Source: Daedaleopsis sinensis (lineage: Eukaryota; Basidiomycota; Agaricomycetes; Polyporales; Polyporaceae). From it: 64,000 bases of DNA. Each line of letters begins with the position of its first letter. Position 1 is the first letter of the stretch. The notes beneath the pieces were generated by a model. It did no database searches, was not told where the DNA came from, and was given only the letters and a program-made list of their open reading frames with translations. Positions 24,728-37,433 of this stretch are shown here, in pieces. Location: the NCBI GenBank assembly GCA_033807695.1, contig CM066310.1, positions 1,674,001 to 1,738,000 of the forward strand, in the 5' to 3' direction. The position numbers and the translations under genes were made by a program.

Positions 24728-24734
24728 TATAAAA
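24728..24734 (+). promoter_or_regulatory. TATA box of FunK1 copy A
   Basis: TATAAAA lies 53 bases before the ATG in the context GAGTATAAAAAC. The same context precedes FunK1 copy B on the other strand. Confidence 0.65.
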
Positions 24735-24780
24735 ACATCTTCCTGTAAGTCGGCTCCTGTGTCCATACTTGACTCTCACC

Positions 24781-27649
24781 ATGGCTGACGATCCCCTTCA
24801 ATACTGTACCGACACGCCCTTCTCCCAGTCGCGCCACAGCAATCGCAAGCAGCACGCCACCCTAGGAGCGGACGCGCGACCTGACCTTCAACTACGACGT
24901 GTCAACGAAGCGGACGACATGAGCAACAAAATCGTCGGTGAGAAGTTCAAGGAATTTACCGACGAGCTTTTCCCTCCTCCTCCCCGTCGCATCTCGGTAC
25001 GCAACAGGAAGCCTAAGACCAACCCGTTCGTCACGTTGAAGTCGGCAGACGATATGTCAGAAGACGAAATCACTGAAGAATTCGTATGTCTCTACTACCA
25101 CTGTTTTGATGACCTGCTAATCGACCAATGAGCGACTCTCAAGATTGCTGCTGTGAACAAATACGAACTCATCCCGGGGATGACGATGTGCTACTCTGGA
25201 GATCGTCCCGACTCGGCAAAGATCGACCCAGATAAACAAAAGCCAGATTCTGGTATCTTTCGGAAGGAAAGCGCCCCGAAGGAGAAAAAGGCTAAGAGTG
25301 GCTGGTTTGACCAGCTCATTCCGGCCGAGTTCAAACGGCGCGCTACCAAGGCTGGCGCTCTCATCGATCCGTTCGAGGACAGCCCTAACTCCTCCGACGT
25401 CTTCCCAGCGACCGCGAAGCTCCGGCAGAAAGGTCGGGGTCAGATAACCACGTACGCAGAGCTTGTGACGGCTGTCCAGCAACGAGTCGCCGTCTTCATG
25501 CTCCTCATCGTTGGCCGCTGCTGTCGATTCATCCGCTGGGACCGGTCCGGTGCCCTTGTCACCCAAACTCTGGACTACTATATCGAATGGGAGCTCTTCT
25601 GCGACGTTCTCTGGCGCATCTCGACATTATCTGATGAGCAGCTTGGATATGACCCCACAGCCACTCGTCTCTTACCCGGCGACCCAGACTACGAGCTAAT
25701 GGACCGTGTAGCTAAATCTGTCGACTCCGATATCGACGAAACCGTCACCGACAGACCCTTGCGTGAGGACGAACTCCCTGCGATGCCCACCGGTCCCGAA
25801 ACCGACGCGGAGAACTCTGCATCTCCCGCCGATGATGGTTCAGATGCTCGCACGAAGCCTCCCGTCTTCACATACGTCCGTACCCAGTTCAGCAAGGCTC
25901 TCGAGTCCAAATGGCCGCGCTATCGCCTCAGCGTTCCGCACGGCGGCAAGATGCGCCGTTTCCTCGTCTCTAAACCCTCTTTCTGCGCGAAGGGGCTGAC
26001 CGGCCGTGGTACGCGAGGGTACATCGCGTGGGATTGCGACGGGAACCGTTTCGTGTGGCTCAAAGACGCGTGGAGGGCGTACTACCTCATGCTCGAGAAG
26101 GAGGGCGACGTCCTCGAGCAGCTCAACAAAGGCCACGTTCCGCATGTTCCCACTGTGATCTGCCATGGCGACATCGGTGAGCAGGTTACGCTCACTCATA
26201 CGTGGTGGGAGCGCAAGCATCCGAGCGCGGCGCCGGATGACTCCGCCGCTACGCCTCCTTCGGCCCCTGCAAAAGCCCCCTCGTCGACGTCAAGCGTCAA
26301 GCGTAAGCGACGAGACGACGACGAAGACGAAGACGATCTTCAGCGGCCAGAGGGTCTGCCTCCGCGCGAATCCACGAAGGCTTCAAGTTCGACGGCACCT
26401 CCACTTCGTCCTCATCGACATTATCGTCTCGTGGTGGAAGAGGTAGCACTACCGCTAAGCAGCTTCCAGTACGGCAAACAGCTCGTAGAAGTTGTGAGGG
26501 ACTGCGTCTGTGGTAAGTGCATGGATCCGATCTCCAGTACAAACGGTGACTGACATTTTGGTCATTAGCTCACTATCGCGCGTACCAGTTGGGGATTATG
26601 CATCGCGACGTGAGCGGCGGAAATATCTTGATCCTCCCTATCCTTGTGCAATCAAACGGTGCCGTCTACGTCGCATACATAGGGATCCTCGCCGACTGGG
26701 AGATGTCGAAGCCATTGGATAAGAAGTATCCACGGCAGCCTGAGCGAACTGTGAGTTATCTCTGTTGTGAATCTGACACATCAATGCTGAACCCCGTCTT
26801 TGTCGACAGGGCACATGGCAATTCATGTCAGTAGCGCTCCTATTGAATCGCAAAGTCATCCAGATCTGTGACGAACTGGAGTCATTCTTCTACGTTCTGC
26901 TATACTACGCTACCCGGTATCTCAAGTCGAATTGCACCGGCTTGGAAATAGCGGACTATCTCGATCGGTTCTTCGACCAGTACACTTTCGGCAAACGTGG
27001 TTTCGTCTGTGGCTCAGTAAAGCTCAGCGCCATCGAGAGTGGCAAACTACGCGTCTATGGGCCCGAGGAGCTCTGTTTCTATGGGCCCATGGATACTCTC
27101 TTCCAGACGCTCCTCCGTTGGTTCAAGGCCAATTTCCGGGTCTCATCCTACGCCAACACACAAAAGAAGCTCAAGACGCAGAGTGAAGTGAAGACGGCGC
27201 AGCCGGCTGTCTCTCCCGCCGCCACTGCCCCTCCCACATTGCAATCAGTCCATACCGCCCGTCTCGCCACGCTCTCTCATATACCTAGCAAGCGCAAGTC
27301 ACAAGATCTCGTTCAAGTTGACGTGCCCACTCCACAAGAGATCGCTGACGCCGAGGGGCTCTCCGACCACGCAGACGTTTACAACCTGTTGGTTGACATC
27401 GCTGCCTCAGATCTGTGGACGCGGTTCGACAAGGCAGGTGACCAGGTGCCGGTCGACTGGAAGGTCGATGACTACAGAGATTATGGCACGACGCTCGGCA
27501 CGACGCTCCCCACTATTCCTGAGGAAGGCAGCAGCAAGCGGCAGCGGGTGGCCGGTATTGAGACCGCACCTATCCCGCAGTGGGTCCATGTCTCGACCGG
27601 GCCACCCGTCACTCCTCCGCGCCGGGGTCAGACTGTGCCGAAGCGGTAG
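24781..27649 (+). CDS. FunK1 fungal-type protein kinase, copy A
   Basis: Four exons (24781-25083, 25144-26512, 26569-26750, 26810-27649) in phase give 897 residues. The fold is the fungal-type kinase (Pkinase_fungal, FunK1) family expanded in basidiomycetes. The N-lobe contains CHGDIGEQVTLTHTWW-like strands and PHRHYRLVVEEVALPLSSF. The catalytic loop is GIMHRDVSGGNILI. The DFG-like position reads GILADWEMS. The activation segment ends RTGTWQFMSVALLL, followed by DELESFFYVLLYYATRYL. An acidic/Lys-rich insertion (KRKRRDDDEDEDD) lies before the last N-lobe strand. The long Ser/Pro tail after the kinase is probably disordered. Substrate and partners are unknown; the family is linked to multicellular development by expression studies. 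Frame, motifs and promoter look intact. Confidence 0.92.
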
Positions 27650-28568
27650 ACGTCGGGGAGCTGCTTGTGTTCTTCATGGGACGCGATATCGCGAGGTTGA
27701 GATCTTCACGCGACGAGTCTCAGTGCCTACCTTCTCGATGCTCTATTTATACCACTAGACTGCTTTTCCTATCCCCCCTTCTCCAATGTACCGGGTTCTA
27801 TCTGTTCGCTCAAATGCTGTTTGTAGTTGTCTAGTGTATCGTTTCTGGGAACTCAGGCTTTGCCGCTACTAGTACTATTTGGCACTTCGATCGACAATCT
27901 AGATATTTCTAACGACGGAAGCAAACAGTGTGTCAGTTCACAGAGCTGCAGCTGGTGCTCAGTGTCATTTGGCCTGGATCCTCCTCTTATCATTAGATTC
28001 GGGGCGCGGCCGCTAGGCGCTTCTCAATGTTGAACATCCACTCTAACCACGCCAAGCCACTCCACACTATCCTGAGTTGCGTTATTCCCTGACCATTATC
28101 CGATGAGTGAACCAGGCCGCCCCCATTGTCGATGAGGCACATAGTAAATTCTGCCATGAGTTCTTCCCGCCTCTCGCAGAAGATCTCAAGAGCACAACGT
28201 CCCCCGGCGAGTCCAAGAGAACAGATGCATTCAAGACTAGTATAGCTGGCACAGAGCATATCCGAGGGTTGCAAGACGAGGCTATAATACTGTACACATG
28301 CGGCGTCACGATACCCAGACTATCCAAAATTCTACTTACTCTGTACAGGTATCTGCTCCTCCTTCTCCTCCTCGATTATGCGAAGATAGTATATGTAAAA
28401 TGGTCATCTACAGGACGTAGACACGTCACGGTGATCATGAACTGTCATCAAGATTGATCCTCCAAGGACCTCCATCATCAGCAACGATATTCATACACAG
28501 AATCAAAAGCACGGCTCAAGATCACGGCACGAACCAGCAGCGGGCCTCGTAACCGTCTAGCCTCTGGA
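27650..28568. other. Intergenic between FunK1 A and the CNNM gene
   Basis: About 0.9 kb between convergent 3' ends. A 116-codon open frame at 28107-28457 has no motif I recognise. Nothing else was seen. Confidence 0.5.
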
Positions 28569-31500
28569 TCACTCCTTGTCGGGGCCCGACCTCGGCTTCT
28601 CGTCAGGTTGACGGACTTCGTGGAGATGCACGTCCGGCACCGACTCAGCGCCCTCGACAGCCTGATGCACGACCGGGTCTTCGCCGCCGTCCCTCGCCGC
28701 CGACAATCCAACGCCCGCGCCCCCCAGCGCCACGCGCTTGACCTGCTCCGCGACGACGACCCCGGTCCGCTCCCCGCCGTTGAGCGGGCTGCTCTTGAAC
28801 CAGCCGCCCTTGAGCGCGGTCTGGCTGCCCGACGCGGACTGCGCGCGCCGCTTCCGCTCGACGAGAATCGCCTGCTCGAGCGAGGGCGCGGGGGACGCGC
28901 TTCGCGAGGGCGGGCCGTGCGCCAGGTTCATCGGCGGGACGTGCAGGACAGGGACTCCGAGGGCACTGCCGGCTGCGGCCGGCGGAGGGGGCGGTTCGAC
29001 TCGAGCACGGCTGGCGGTCTGCGGCGCGGGAGCGGGAGGGCTCTCCGCTGGGATGGAGGCAGCGGAGACGCTTTGTGGTATGGCCTTCGCGGGAGTGGGG
29101 GTAGGGGCGGAGACAGGGACGGGGACGAAGAGGGGAGCGGCGTCCGCTTGCGCTTGCACGGGCCTCGGCTCCGTAGTGGGTAAGAGAGACGCTTCGGCGG
29201 CGGCTGGGGGTCCGGCACTACTCACGTCAACTTGCGGCATTTCGACGCCCTCTAGCAGGGGAGGCGGATAGACGATGGCGTCCTGCCCGACCTTCTCCTT
29301 CTCGGGAACTCCTTCGTCGTCACGAGGCTGCGGCGGAGCACTCCTAGAGCGCTGGAGCCCCGGCAGCTTGAAATTGAGACCTCTGAGGGCGGGCAGCGCC
29401 TTTGGCTTGACGAGCGGGGGGACAACCTTCGACCCATTCGGTACGGCGGTCTCCGCACTCGAGTCGGAGGCGGTAGGTGCAAGTTGAGGGGCAGATCCCG
29501 TGCGCTTCAACGACGGAGCGACCTTCGTATCGCCCTGTGCGTACGAAGAAAGGTCCGGATGGCCCTGAGGGTCGAATTCGTCGTAGATCTCCTCGCCGAT
29601 GAGCTCTGGACATTGAATCAGTGAGTTCACCCACACCACTGCACGACACCGCAGGAAACTGAATATGCACCTTCGAGCACGTCTTCGAGCGTGATAATAC
29701 CAAGAGGCATGACTGCGGGATCAACGCTCTGCAGAAACTCCTCTACGCCTTCCTTCGTGAGGACTGCATCGGCGGGCATGCTTTGCTCCCAGCGACCCCA
29801 GCCGCCGACCTTCGGCAACGCGAGGCCTCGTTTCTTCGGTTCAGCACCGTGCTCATCCTCGACTAGCCCCATCTCGACATCAACATGGCGCCTGTGCTTG
29901 CCACGTCCGTGGCTGCCCTTCTCGTTGTGCGAGTCGCTGTGGCGCTCATCCGGAGAGTACTCAGCCAAAGTCTCGTCGTTGTCGCTGTTGAACCGCTTGA
30001 ATTTCTTCGAACGCTTCTTCTGCCGGGGAGTACTGGGGCCCTCCTCCTCGTCCGAGCTCGAGCTGGAATCGCTGTCGCCCATCATGACACGATCGCGAAG
30101 ACGCTGTGTGAGGCCGCGCTTGACCGCCTTCTTCACGCTCGCAGCGCGTTCTACACTGAAGCGAGACACTATGGCCATGTGCGACCGGCCCTCCTGGAAC
30201 TTGTCGAGGATGCCAAGGAGCGGCTCGTTGTTCGGCACAAACGGTACCTTGTTCAGGGGGATTTTCCGCACGGGCGTTGCATCTGTCAGAATTAGACATT
30301 AAGCTTTGCGCTCCCGAGTCTGCGGGAGTGAACATACCATTCGGGTCTAGCAGGACACACTGCTTCACGAGGAGAATGCCGATGATCTTCTTAACCTTTT
30401 GGGTCTTGGTTTGCCGACCGTCAAGACTGAGGCGAGAGGCTGAGGCGTCGAAGTCCGCTTCAGAAATGTTGACCTTGGCCACCAGCCTAGGAACAGGGAT
30501 TTCTACTTCCTCGTAGACGGGAATACGCGAGTGTCCTGTGAGACAGACCTTGCGCAGGGTCTCGTAATCTAGTTTAGCATCGATACTCAGCATAAAGACA
30601 TCCTTGATGGGAGTCATGGCTTGGCTGACAACCTATAGCATTGTGAGTGCGCGTACTGAAGACAAAATTGATTACGCACCTTCTCCTGCAGGTCGAGAGC
30701 ACCTCCGATGATCGTGACGGTGTCCGTCTTGAGATCACCTCCAAGCTCGCCGATGTTCGAATGCATCGCAATGAGTTCCTTGAGTTCAGCACGTCGGTAG
30801 ATGATGCCATGATGCGGTCCAAGAGCAAATTCAAGAAGCTTCGCGACGGGCCAAGCGACGATGCCCTACGGTGGAAAATGGTCAGAAAGGATCGCGTAGT
30901 CTGGGAGTGGGGTCATTTACCAGCGTCCAGATGAGGACTTGCACAAATCCCGCCATCTTGGCACCAAAATATAATCCGTAGCGAGTACAAAGGGATTGTG
31001 GTATAATCTCTGAGAAGCTGTACGTGAAAAGGATCAGTCACTATCTTGCTTAAGGTATGACAATGTAGTGCTGCCTCGTGCGCAGCAACATATCGAAACG
31101 GTCGTCGGCGACCCAGGAAAAGCAGCGCAGTAACAAGCACAGGCACCACCAAGCAGCGTAACGTGTCTGGGTGTCCGATTGCGAACCGCCAAAGTTGCTC
31201 CTATGGTGAGACTCCGGACTCGACCGGCGACGAGCATACACGCACTTTCTCACAGTGCGAACAGTGTGACGGATACACATCATGGATTCTCCACGCCTCA
31301 AAGAGGATGCAGGAGGCCATGGAAGTAGCGTATGAGTTTCGCCCGCTGCGAGAGGCATAGACTGACATGTCGTCACGTGACCAGACGCGTGATCACACGG
31401 GATCGCGTCTGACATGTCGAAGCCGCGTCATACCGCAGTATCACCGTGTGTCCGAAGACCGGAGAAGGGCTAGAGACGTCGAGGAAGAGAGCTGAACGTA

Positions 31501-32060
31501 CATGACAATGAGCACCGTACTGACGACGACGCTCTGCACGCCGCCGCCGAGGACCGGGTCCGAGATAACGGGGAGCGTCTCGTTGACGATCATGTTCGCA
31601 AGCAGGAGGGTGACGAGCAGGAGGTGTCCGTTCTTGCGGATGGGCTTGATCTTGTTGGCATACCGCTTCTGGTTTCTGGGACGCAGAATGCCGTCAGCTC
31701 GGCCGTGGACCACGACACGGCACAACCGCAAGAAGCACGGTGATTGCCAACGGGCGCAGGTACTTACGGCGTTCCGCTGACGCTGAGCACGTTCAGCTGC
31801 GTCTCGTCCAAGCTCATGTATCCGAGCGTCAGACCGGCAAACAGACCCGACAGGAGGACAAGTATGGGGATGAGGCATGCGAAGACGATGAATATGACCC
31901 GCTCCCTGGGATCCTGGGGGGTGCCCGCCCGACGGACGAGCGCATGCACGCCGGCGTCGGGAGTAGGGAGGCTACGGGGAGGCAGTGGATCATGTTGTGG
32001 AAGAGCGGACGCTAGGGTGTGAAGCAGCCTTGAGAGAGAGGTCGAGAGAGACCGGACCAT
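28569..32060 (-). CDS. Mam3/CNNM-type membrane protein (DUF21 plus CBS pair)
   Basis: Multi-exon gene. The start ATG at 32060 (MVRSLSTSLSRLL) leads to the first membrane helix, then LFAGLTLGYMSLDETQLNVL, the CNNM/DUF21 signature. LLLANMIVNETLPVISDPVL and FSEIIPQSLCTRYGLYFGAK follow, then GPHHGI-type sequence ahead of a CBS pair (VVSQAMTPIKDVFML ... LTGHSRIPVYEE ... VPFVPNNEPLLGILDKFQEG ... LGIITLEDVLEELIGEEIYD). The C-terminal ~300 residues are Pro/Ala/Ser-rich and disordered, ending DEKPRSGPDKE. Yeast Mam3 is vacuolar; CNNM proteins act in magnesium and other divalent-metal homeostasis, so a vacuolar or plasma-membrane role in metal handling is likely. The intron at 31501-31018 is 484 nt, far longer than the others. 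Confidence 0.88.
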
Positions 32061-32515
32061 TCGATGGGGAGCAGGTAGTTGGTGGAGAGGACGCGGCGCG
32101 CACAACACGAGGCTACTACTAATACTTTACCGGAAGCTTATCGTCGGCACGAACCGGCACCCCACACTCGGTCCAGACCTCCGCTTCCCCCTTCAGTCGG
32201 AGACCGTCGGTGTGCGAACAGTCCCCCGTCGGAGTGCCGAGTGGTCAATGTTGGAAGTCCGCGAGACTGGCTTTGAGCTTTAAGAGGACATCAAGCACAA
32301 AAAATGTGGCTTGAAAGTGTACAGTACAACATTGTATCGACACGTCGGCTTCACGGTCAGTAAGGGTACATCAGAAGTGGTATATGTGGAACAATATTGC
32401 TCTATCGTAGGATTATGCTATAATACACTCACGTAGAACAAGCACGTATGCTATTGACTGGGCACATACAGAGAAGAGAAGGAGAGCAAGAACTGGACAC
32501 CGGGGTCACAACCGC
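32061..32515. other. Intergenic, upstream of the CNNM gene
   Basis: About 455 bases between the CNNM start and the end of Nse4, both on the minus strand. No motif or exon was recognised. Confidence 0.5.
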
Positions 32516-34000
32516 TCAGCCATACCACTTCTGGCCAATACGCGTCTCGGACTTGGGCCGTTGAGGGATCATTGGCTCCGTGATGTTGAACACCTCGATG
32601 GCGCGCTGCACGCAGCCTCGTGTCAGCAAGTGGACGACGGTAGGAGTGGACCCGAGGTACCGACCTTCCAGGTCTCCATATCGAACTCCAAGACGAGCTG
32701 GTGCTTGACCAAGCCCTGCGTGTAGTCTTCCTGGGTAGGTTGCTCGCATAGCACTGCGTGCACATGCACTGTCAACGAAATGTCGCGCACTACCATCGGC
32801 GATAATGACTCACATATCACCGGTTCGCCCGTGTCCTCGTCCGGGAAGAAGGCGCACTTGCCATCACGGATCAGGAAGGACAGGTAGAACAGGTTCTCCA
32901 CGGATTGGCCAAAGTCTTGCGGATTAATGATGAACTTGAACAAGTTCACGTTGCCTTCTATGCTCGTCAATATACGCTCCAGCTGCGGTTTACAACTGAC
33001 GTGAGTGCGAGGAAATACACCTCTGATGCGTGGTGCTCACAGTGGCGACGTTCTTCGTCGTTTCGTTCTCGGAGCGCGTGATGTCGTCTTCAGTGATCTC
33101 CTGCGGCTTCTTCATGTCCTCTTTGTTCTTCTCCAATTTCGCTCTCTTCGCGGCGGTGCGCTTTTTCTGCTCGATCGATAGAGGTCCGAGCCTGTGCGGG
33201 TGCGCAGTGTGAGCTACAGCAGCAACATCCCGACGACGTCGTATCGGGCATGCCGCACCCAACGCCGTTCAGCAGCACGATAGCCAAGTGCCACATCGCA
33301 CAGCATAGCACGGGCAAAAAGGGCGTAGACAAGGAGTTCAACCTGCAGCAGCCACTCACATGAAGTCCATGACGGGCACCCGCCTGCTCTTCGAGAGCGC
33401 GCGCCGCGCTATCCGCTCCCACTCCAGCGGCGCGCCCCCCGCATCGTACTCGCTCCCCTCGTCGTCGTCCCCCTCGCGCACCGGGGAGAGCGGCTTGCGG
33501 CCGCCCATGTACGTGATGAGGCGCGCGACGAAGTCGTCGACGTCGAACGCCCCAGAGCCCGACTTCATCGCGCGCGCCTTCGCAGCGCCGATCTGCGAGA
33601 TGTGCAGGAGCAGCCCGGAGTCATTCGTCGCCTCGTGGATCGCGCGCACTGTGCGAGGGGGAGGGGAAGGACGTGTGAGCGGCGGAGACGGCTTGTGCCA
33701 GGATGGCCAGGGGCGGCACTGGCAGGGGAGACGGAGACGGCTTGCCTTGGGTGAAGAGGTGGTCGGCTTGGCGCAGCGTTTCGGCGACTTTGTCGGTGCT
33801 GATGTCCTGGTTGTCTGGCGCATGCGGGGTGAATTTGGTGTGTATCAGTTCAGGTCGCGTAGGGCGGGAGATTTGATAGACGCACCGGTGAGCTCCTGAA
33901 CATGACGCCGGTACCTCCTCCTAATGTCGCGCGTCGCCTCAGGGTCCTGGTCCGGGTCGTAAACGTCTCCCATAGCAACGTCGACGTCGTCTGAAACCAT
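32516..34000 (-). CDS. NSE4: Nse4, kleisin subunit of the SMC5/6 complex
   Basis: Multi-exon gene with start ATG 34000 (MVSDDVDVAMGDVYDPD). The N-terminal Nse4 helix region reads DIRRRYRRHVQELTDNQ then VAETLRQADHLFTQVRAIHE. The central part has LLLHISQIGAAKARAM, VDDFVARLITYMGG and VPVMDFMLGPLSIEQKKRT. The conserved C-terminal winged-helix domain reads NLFKFIINPQDFGQSVENLF, YLSFLIRDGKCAFF, and LVLEFDMETWKRAIEVFNI, ending GQKWYG. Nse4 bridges the SMC5 and SMC6 heads and works with Nse1 and Nse3 in DNA repair and chromosome segregation in the nucleus. Exons were joined by eye at short introns; the small exon after LLERI-type sequence is the least certain join. Confidence 0.9.
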
Positions 34001-34650
34001 TTTCGGGGGTTGTGGAGGCCTTCACGAGAGGTGTTTTATGACTAGCACCTGAATCGGGCCACAAGGGAAGTGGTGGTGGAAGAAAGACAAGAGACGCGCC
34101 TACCGAGTCAGTGTCACACAAGCAACGCGTTACGCGACGCGTTCTGATTCGCGCTCCACGTGATCCGAGTTTCTCAGCGCTCCCGCCCGGGTTGTCACGG
34201 GGCCCTCACTCTCACTCTTTTGCAACTTTGCAAGTTCCACTGGTGGCATGACCCACAGATATCTCAGAGAATAAGCCAGCCCCAGGGCCTATTTTTACTA
34301 GACCTACGTTTGGAAGGTAGTAACTTGGTGTACTTTGCGGCATAATCTCACCTTCACATAATCCACTACGCAGTCAGCCAACCTCAAATACCAGTCTCCA
34401 ACACCGAATAGCAGGTAGGGGCATCGAAAAAGTATATGAGAATTCAGTAGCACTATGCAGAGCGTCGAGCAGGCAGGTACCACTACCGAGGCTCGTTGCG
34501 TGAAGAAGATCACGACATCAGAAGTCCTCCAACTACAATTTCCCATCCCATGAAGAACACAAGCACCCTATACACCTCTGGCATCCTCCTCCTCGGCACA
34601 ACCTGATCCCAGCGCGTAGGAATGACGGGTGGCCCAGACCAGACGAAGAC
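34001..34650. other. Intergenic, upstream of Nse4
   Basis: About 650 bases between the Nse4 start and the 3' end of FunK1 copy B. A CACGTG word lies near 34156. No exon or RNA gene was recognised. Confidence 0.5.
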
Positions 34651-37350
34651 CTACTGCGGACCAGCATTCTCAACGGCGGCTAGTCGCATCCGCTTGCTAC
34701 TGCGTTCCTCGGGTACAGTAGTGGACAGCGTCGTGTCATCGAGCGTCGAGTCTTCGACCATCCAGTCGGCCGGCACCTGGTCCCCTGCCTTGTCAACCCG
34801 CGTCCACAACTTTGAGGCAGCGATGTCGACCAACAGGTTGTAGACGTCTGCGTGGTCGGAGAGCCCCTCGGCGTCGGCGATCTCTGCCGAAGTGGGTGCG
34901 TCACGGTCGACCTTAGCGAGCGTGTCTTCTGACTCAGGCTTGGTCTGGCTGAGGAGGAGGAGCGCCGCAGGATGCCGCACGGGAATAGGTGGCCGTGGTG
35001 GGACGGCGGTGGGAAAGACAGCCGGTTGCGTGGTCTTCGCCTCACTCTGCGTCTTGAGCTCCTTTTGTTTCTTGGCGTACCGCATGACTCGAAAATTTGC
35101 CCTGAACCAACGGAGGAGCGTCTGGAGGAGAGCATCCATGGGCCCATGGAATACTAAATCCTGAGTGACTGAGATGCATAGCTCGCCCTGTTGGATCGTA
35201 GTATATTTCAGGGTGCCGCAGACCAAACCGTGGTTGCCGATGCTGTACCGATGGAAGAACTCGTCGAGGTAGTGTGGAATAACCAGCCTGGTGCAGTTCG
35301 ACTTGAGGTATCGGATGGCGTAGTACAACAGGACGTAAAAGAATGATTCGAGTTCGTCACAGACCTGGACGACTTTTGGACACGATGATAGGAGCGCTAC
35401 TGACATGAATGGTCGTGTGCCCTGTTTAGCATGACAAGTGTCAGTAAGTCCGTGTCAGCCCTACTTCGCCAATTACTCAGTACTGTACTCACCCATCGCC
35501 CAGGCTGACGTGGATATCTCGTATCCAACTTTTCGGACATCTCCCAATCGGCGAGGATCCCTATGTATGCGACGTAGACGCCACCGAGGCTTGACTTCAC
35601 GAGGATAGGGAAGATCAATATATTTCCGCCGCTCACGTCGCGATGCATGATTCCCAGCTGGTACGCATGGTGGTGAGCTAATGACCGCAATGTCAGTCAC
35701 CGACGACCGTTGTCTATTGTAGATCGGCACCATGTACTTACCAAGGACGCAGTCCCGAATGACTTCCACGAGTTGTTTGCCATACTGGAAGTTGCTTAGT
35801 GGAAGCGCTACTTCTTCCACCACGAGACGATAATGTCGATGGGGACGAAGTGGAGGGGCCTGCGAAGCATTCGTGGATTTACGGGAAGCCAGACCCTCTT
35901 GCCGCTGAAGATGGTCTTCATCGTTGTCATTCTCGTCTTGTCGCTTGCGCTTTTGGCTTGACGTCGATGAAGAGGCTTTCGCAGGGGCCGCGAGAGGCGT
36001 GATCGCGGACTCGTCGTCCGGCGTGGGCTTCGGACAGTGCTTGCGCTCCCACCACGTGTGAGTAAGCGTAACCTGCTCGCCGACATCGCCATGGCAGATC
36101 ACAGTAGGAACACGCGGGACATGAGCCTCGTTGAGCTGCTCGAGGACATCGCCCTCTTTCTCGAGCATGCGGCAGTACGCTCTCCACACGTCTTTGAGCC
36201 ATGCGAAACGTGCGCCCTCACAGTCCCACGCAATGTACCCTCGCGTACCACGGCCGATCAGCCCCTTCGCGCAAAAAGAGGGTTTGCAGACCAGGAAGTC
36301 GCGCGTCTTGTCACCGTGCGGCACGTTCAGGCGATAGCGCGGCCAGCTGGACTCGACAGACTCGCGGAATTTGGTACGGACGTACGTGAACACGGGAGGC
36401 GTCGCCGCGGGCGTATCTGATCCATCCTCGGTGGGAATTGCAGACTGCTCCGTCTCGGTTTCGGGACCGGTCGGCATCGCAGGGAGTTCGTCCTCACGCA
36501 AGGGTCTGTCGGTGACGGTTTCGTCGATATCAGAGTCAACAGCTTCAGCTACACGGTCCATGAGCTGGTAGTCTGAGTCGCCGGGTAAGAGACGAGTGGC
36601 TGTGGGGTCATATCCAAGCTGCTCATCCGATAAAGTCGAGATGCGCCAGAGAACGTCGCAGAAGAGCTCCCATTGGAGATAGTAGTCCACAGTTTGGGTG
36701 ACAAGGGCACCGGACCGGTCCCAGCGGATGAATCGACAGCAGCGGCCGACGATGAGGAGCATGAAGGCGGCCACTCGTTGCTGGACAGCCATGACAAACT
36801 CTGCGTGCGTGGTTATTTGCCCCCCGCCTTTCTGACGGAGCTTCGCGGTCGCAGGGAAGACGTCGGAGGAGTTAGGGCTGTCCTCGAACGGATCAAGCAG
36901 ATCGCCGGCCGTGTTAGCGCGCCGTTTGAACACGGTCGGGATGAGCTGGTCAGCCCAGTGAGCCTGAGCCTTTTTGTCCGTCGGACCTTTCTTCATGCGA
37001 AAGAAAGCAGCATCTGGCTTCTGTCTCTCTGGATCAATCATTGCCTGGTCGGGACGATCTCCACAGTAGCACATCGCCATCCCGGGAGTGAGTTCATACT
37101 TGTTCATGATAGCAATCTTGAGAGTCGCTCGTCGGTTGGTTAGCATTCAAATGTCATCAGAACAGCAGTGGTAGTAGAGACATACGAATTCCGCAGTGAT
37201 GGTTTTTTCAGACATGTTGTCTGCTGCCTCTAACGTGATGAATGGGTTGGCCTTAGGCCTCCTGATGCGTGCAGAGACGCGACACAGAGGAGGAGGGAAG
37301 ATCTCGTCGGAGAAATCTGCAAACGTCTCACCGACGATCTTGTTGCTCAT
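34651..37350 (-). CDS. FunK1 fungal-type protein kinase, copy B (divergent)
   Basis: Inverted paralogue of the kinase at 24.8-27.6 kb, with the same four-exon plan: 37350-37186, 37116-35742, 35677-35493 and 35421-34651, about 831 residues. The start is MSNKIVGETF. The ~46 residues that precede this motif in copy A have no in-frame counterpart after the TATA box, which suggests an N-terminal deletion. Kinase motifs are kept at GIMHRDVSGGNILIF and GILADWEMSEKL. The activation-segment motif RTGTWQFMS of copy A reads RWGTRPFMS here, changing three of nine positions. The Lys-rich insertion and tail are similar. The open frame argues for a gene still under some constraint, but the changed segment and shorter N-terminus suggest reduced or altered activity. 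Confidence 0.88.
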
Positions 37351-37426
37351 GTCGTCTGCTTCATTCGAAGGTAGTAGTCCGAGGACATGTGGTGAGATTC
37401 GAGCCTTGAAGCAGGTTTTTATACTC

Positions 37427-37433
37427 ACAAGAG
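37427..37433 (-). promoter_or_regulatory. TATA box of FunK1 copy B
   Basis: On the minus strand, TATAAAA in the context GAGTATAAAAAC lies about 77 bases before the predicted ATG. It matches the element before copy A, which shows that the duplication included the promoter. Confidence 0.6.

Noticed and set aside
28107..28457. Possible FunK1 relic (FCHEFFPPLAEDL)
   Set aside because: Only a few residues resemble the FunK1 N-terminus (FTDELFPPP), not enough to support homology.
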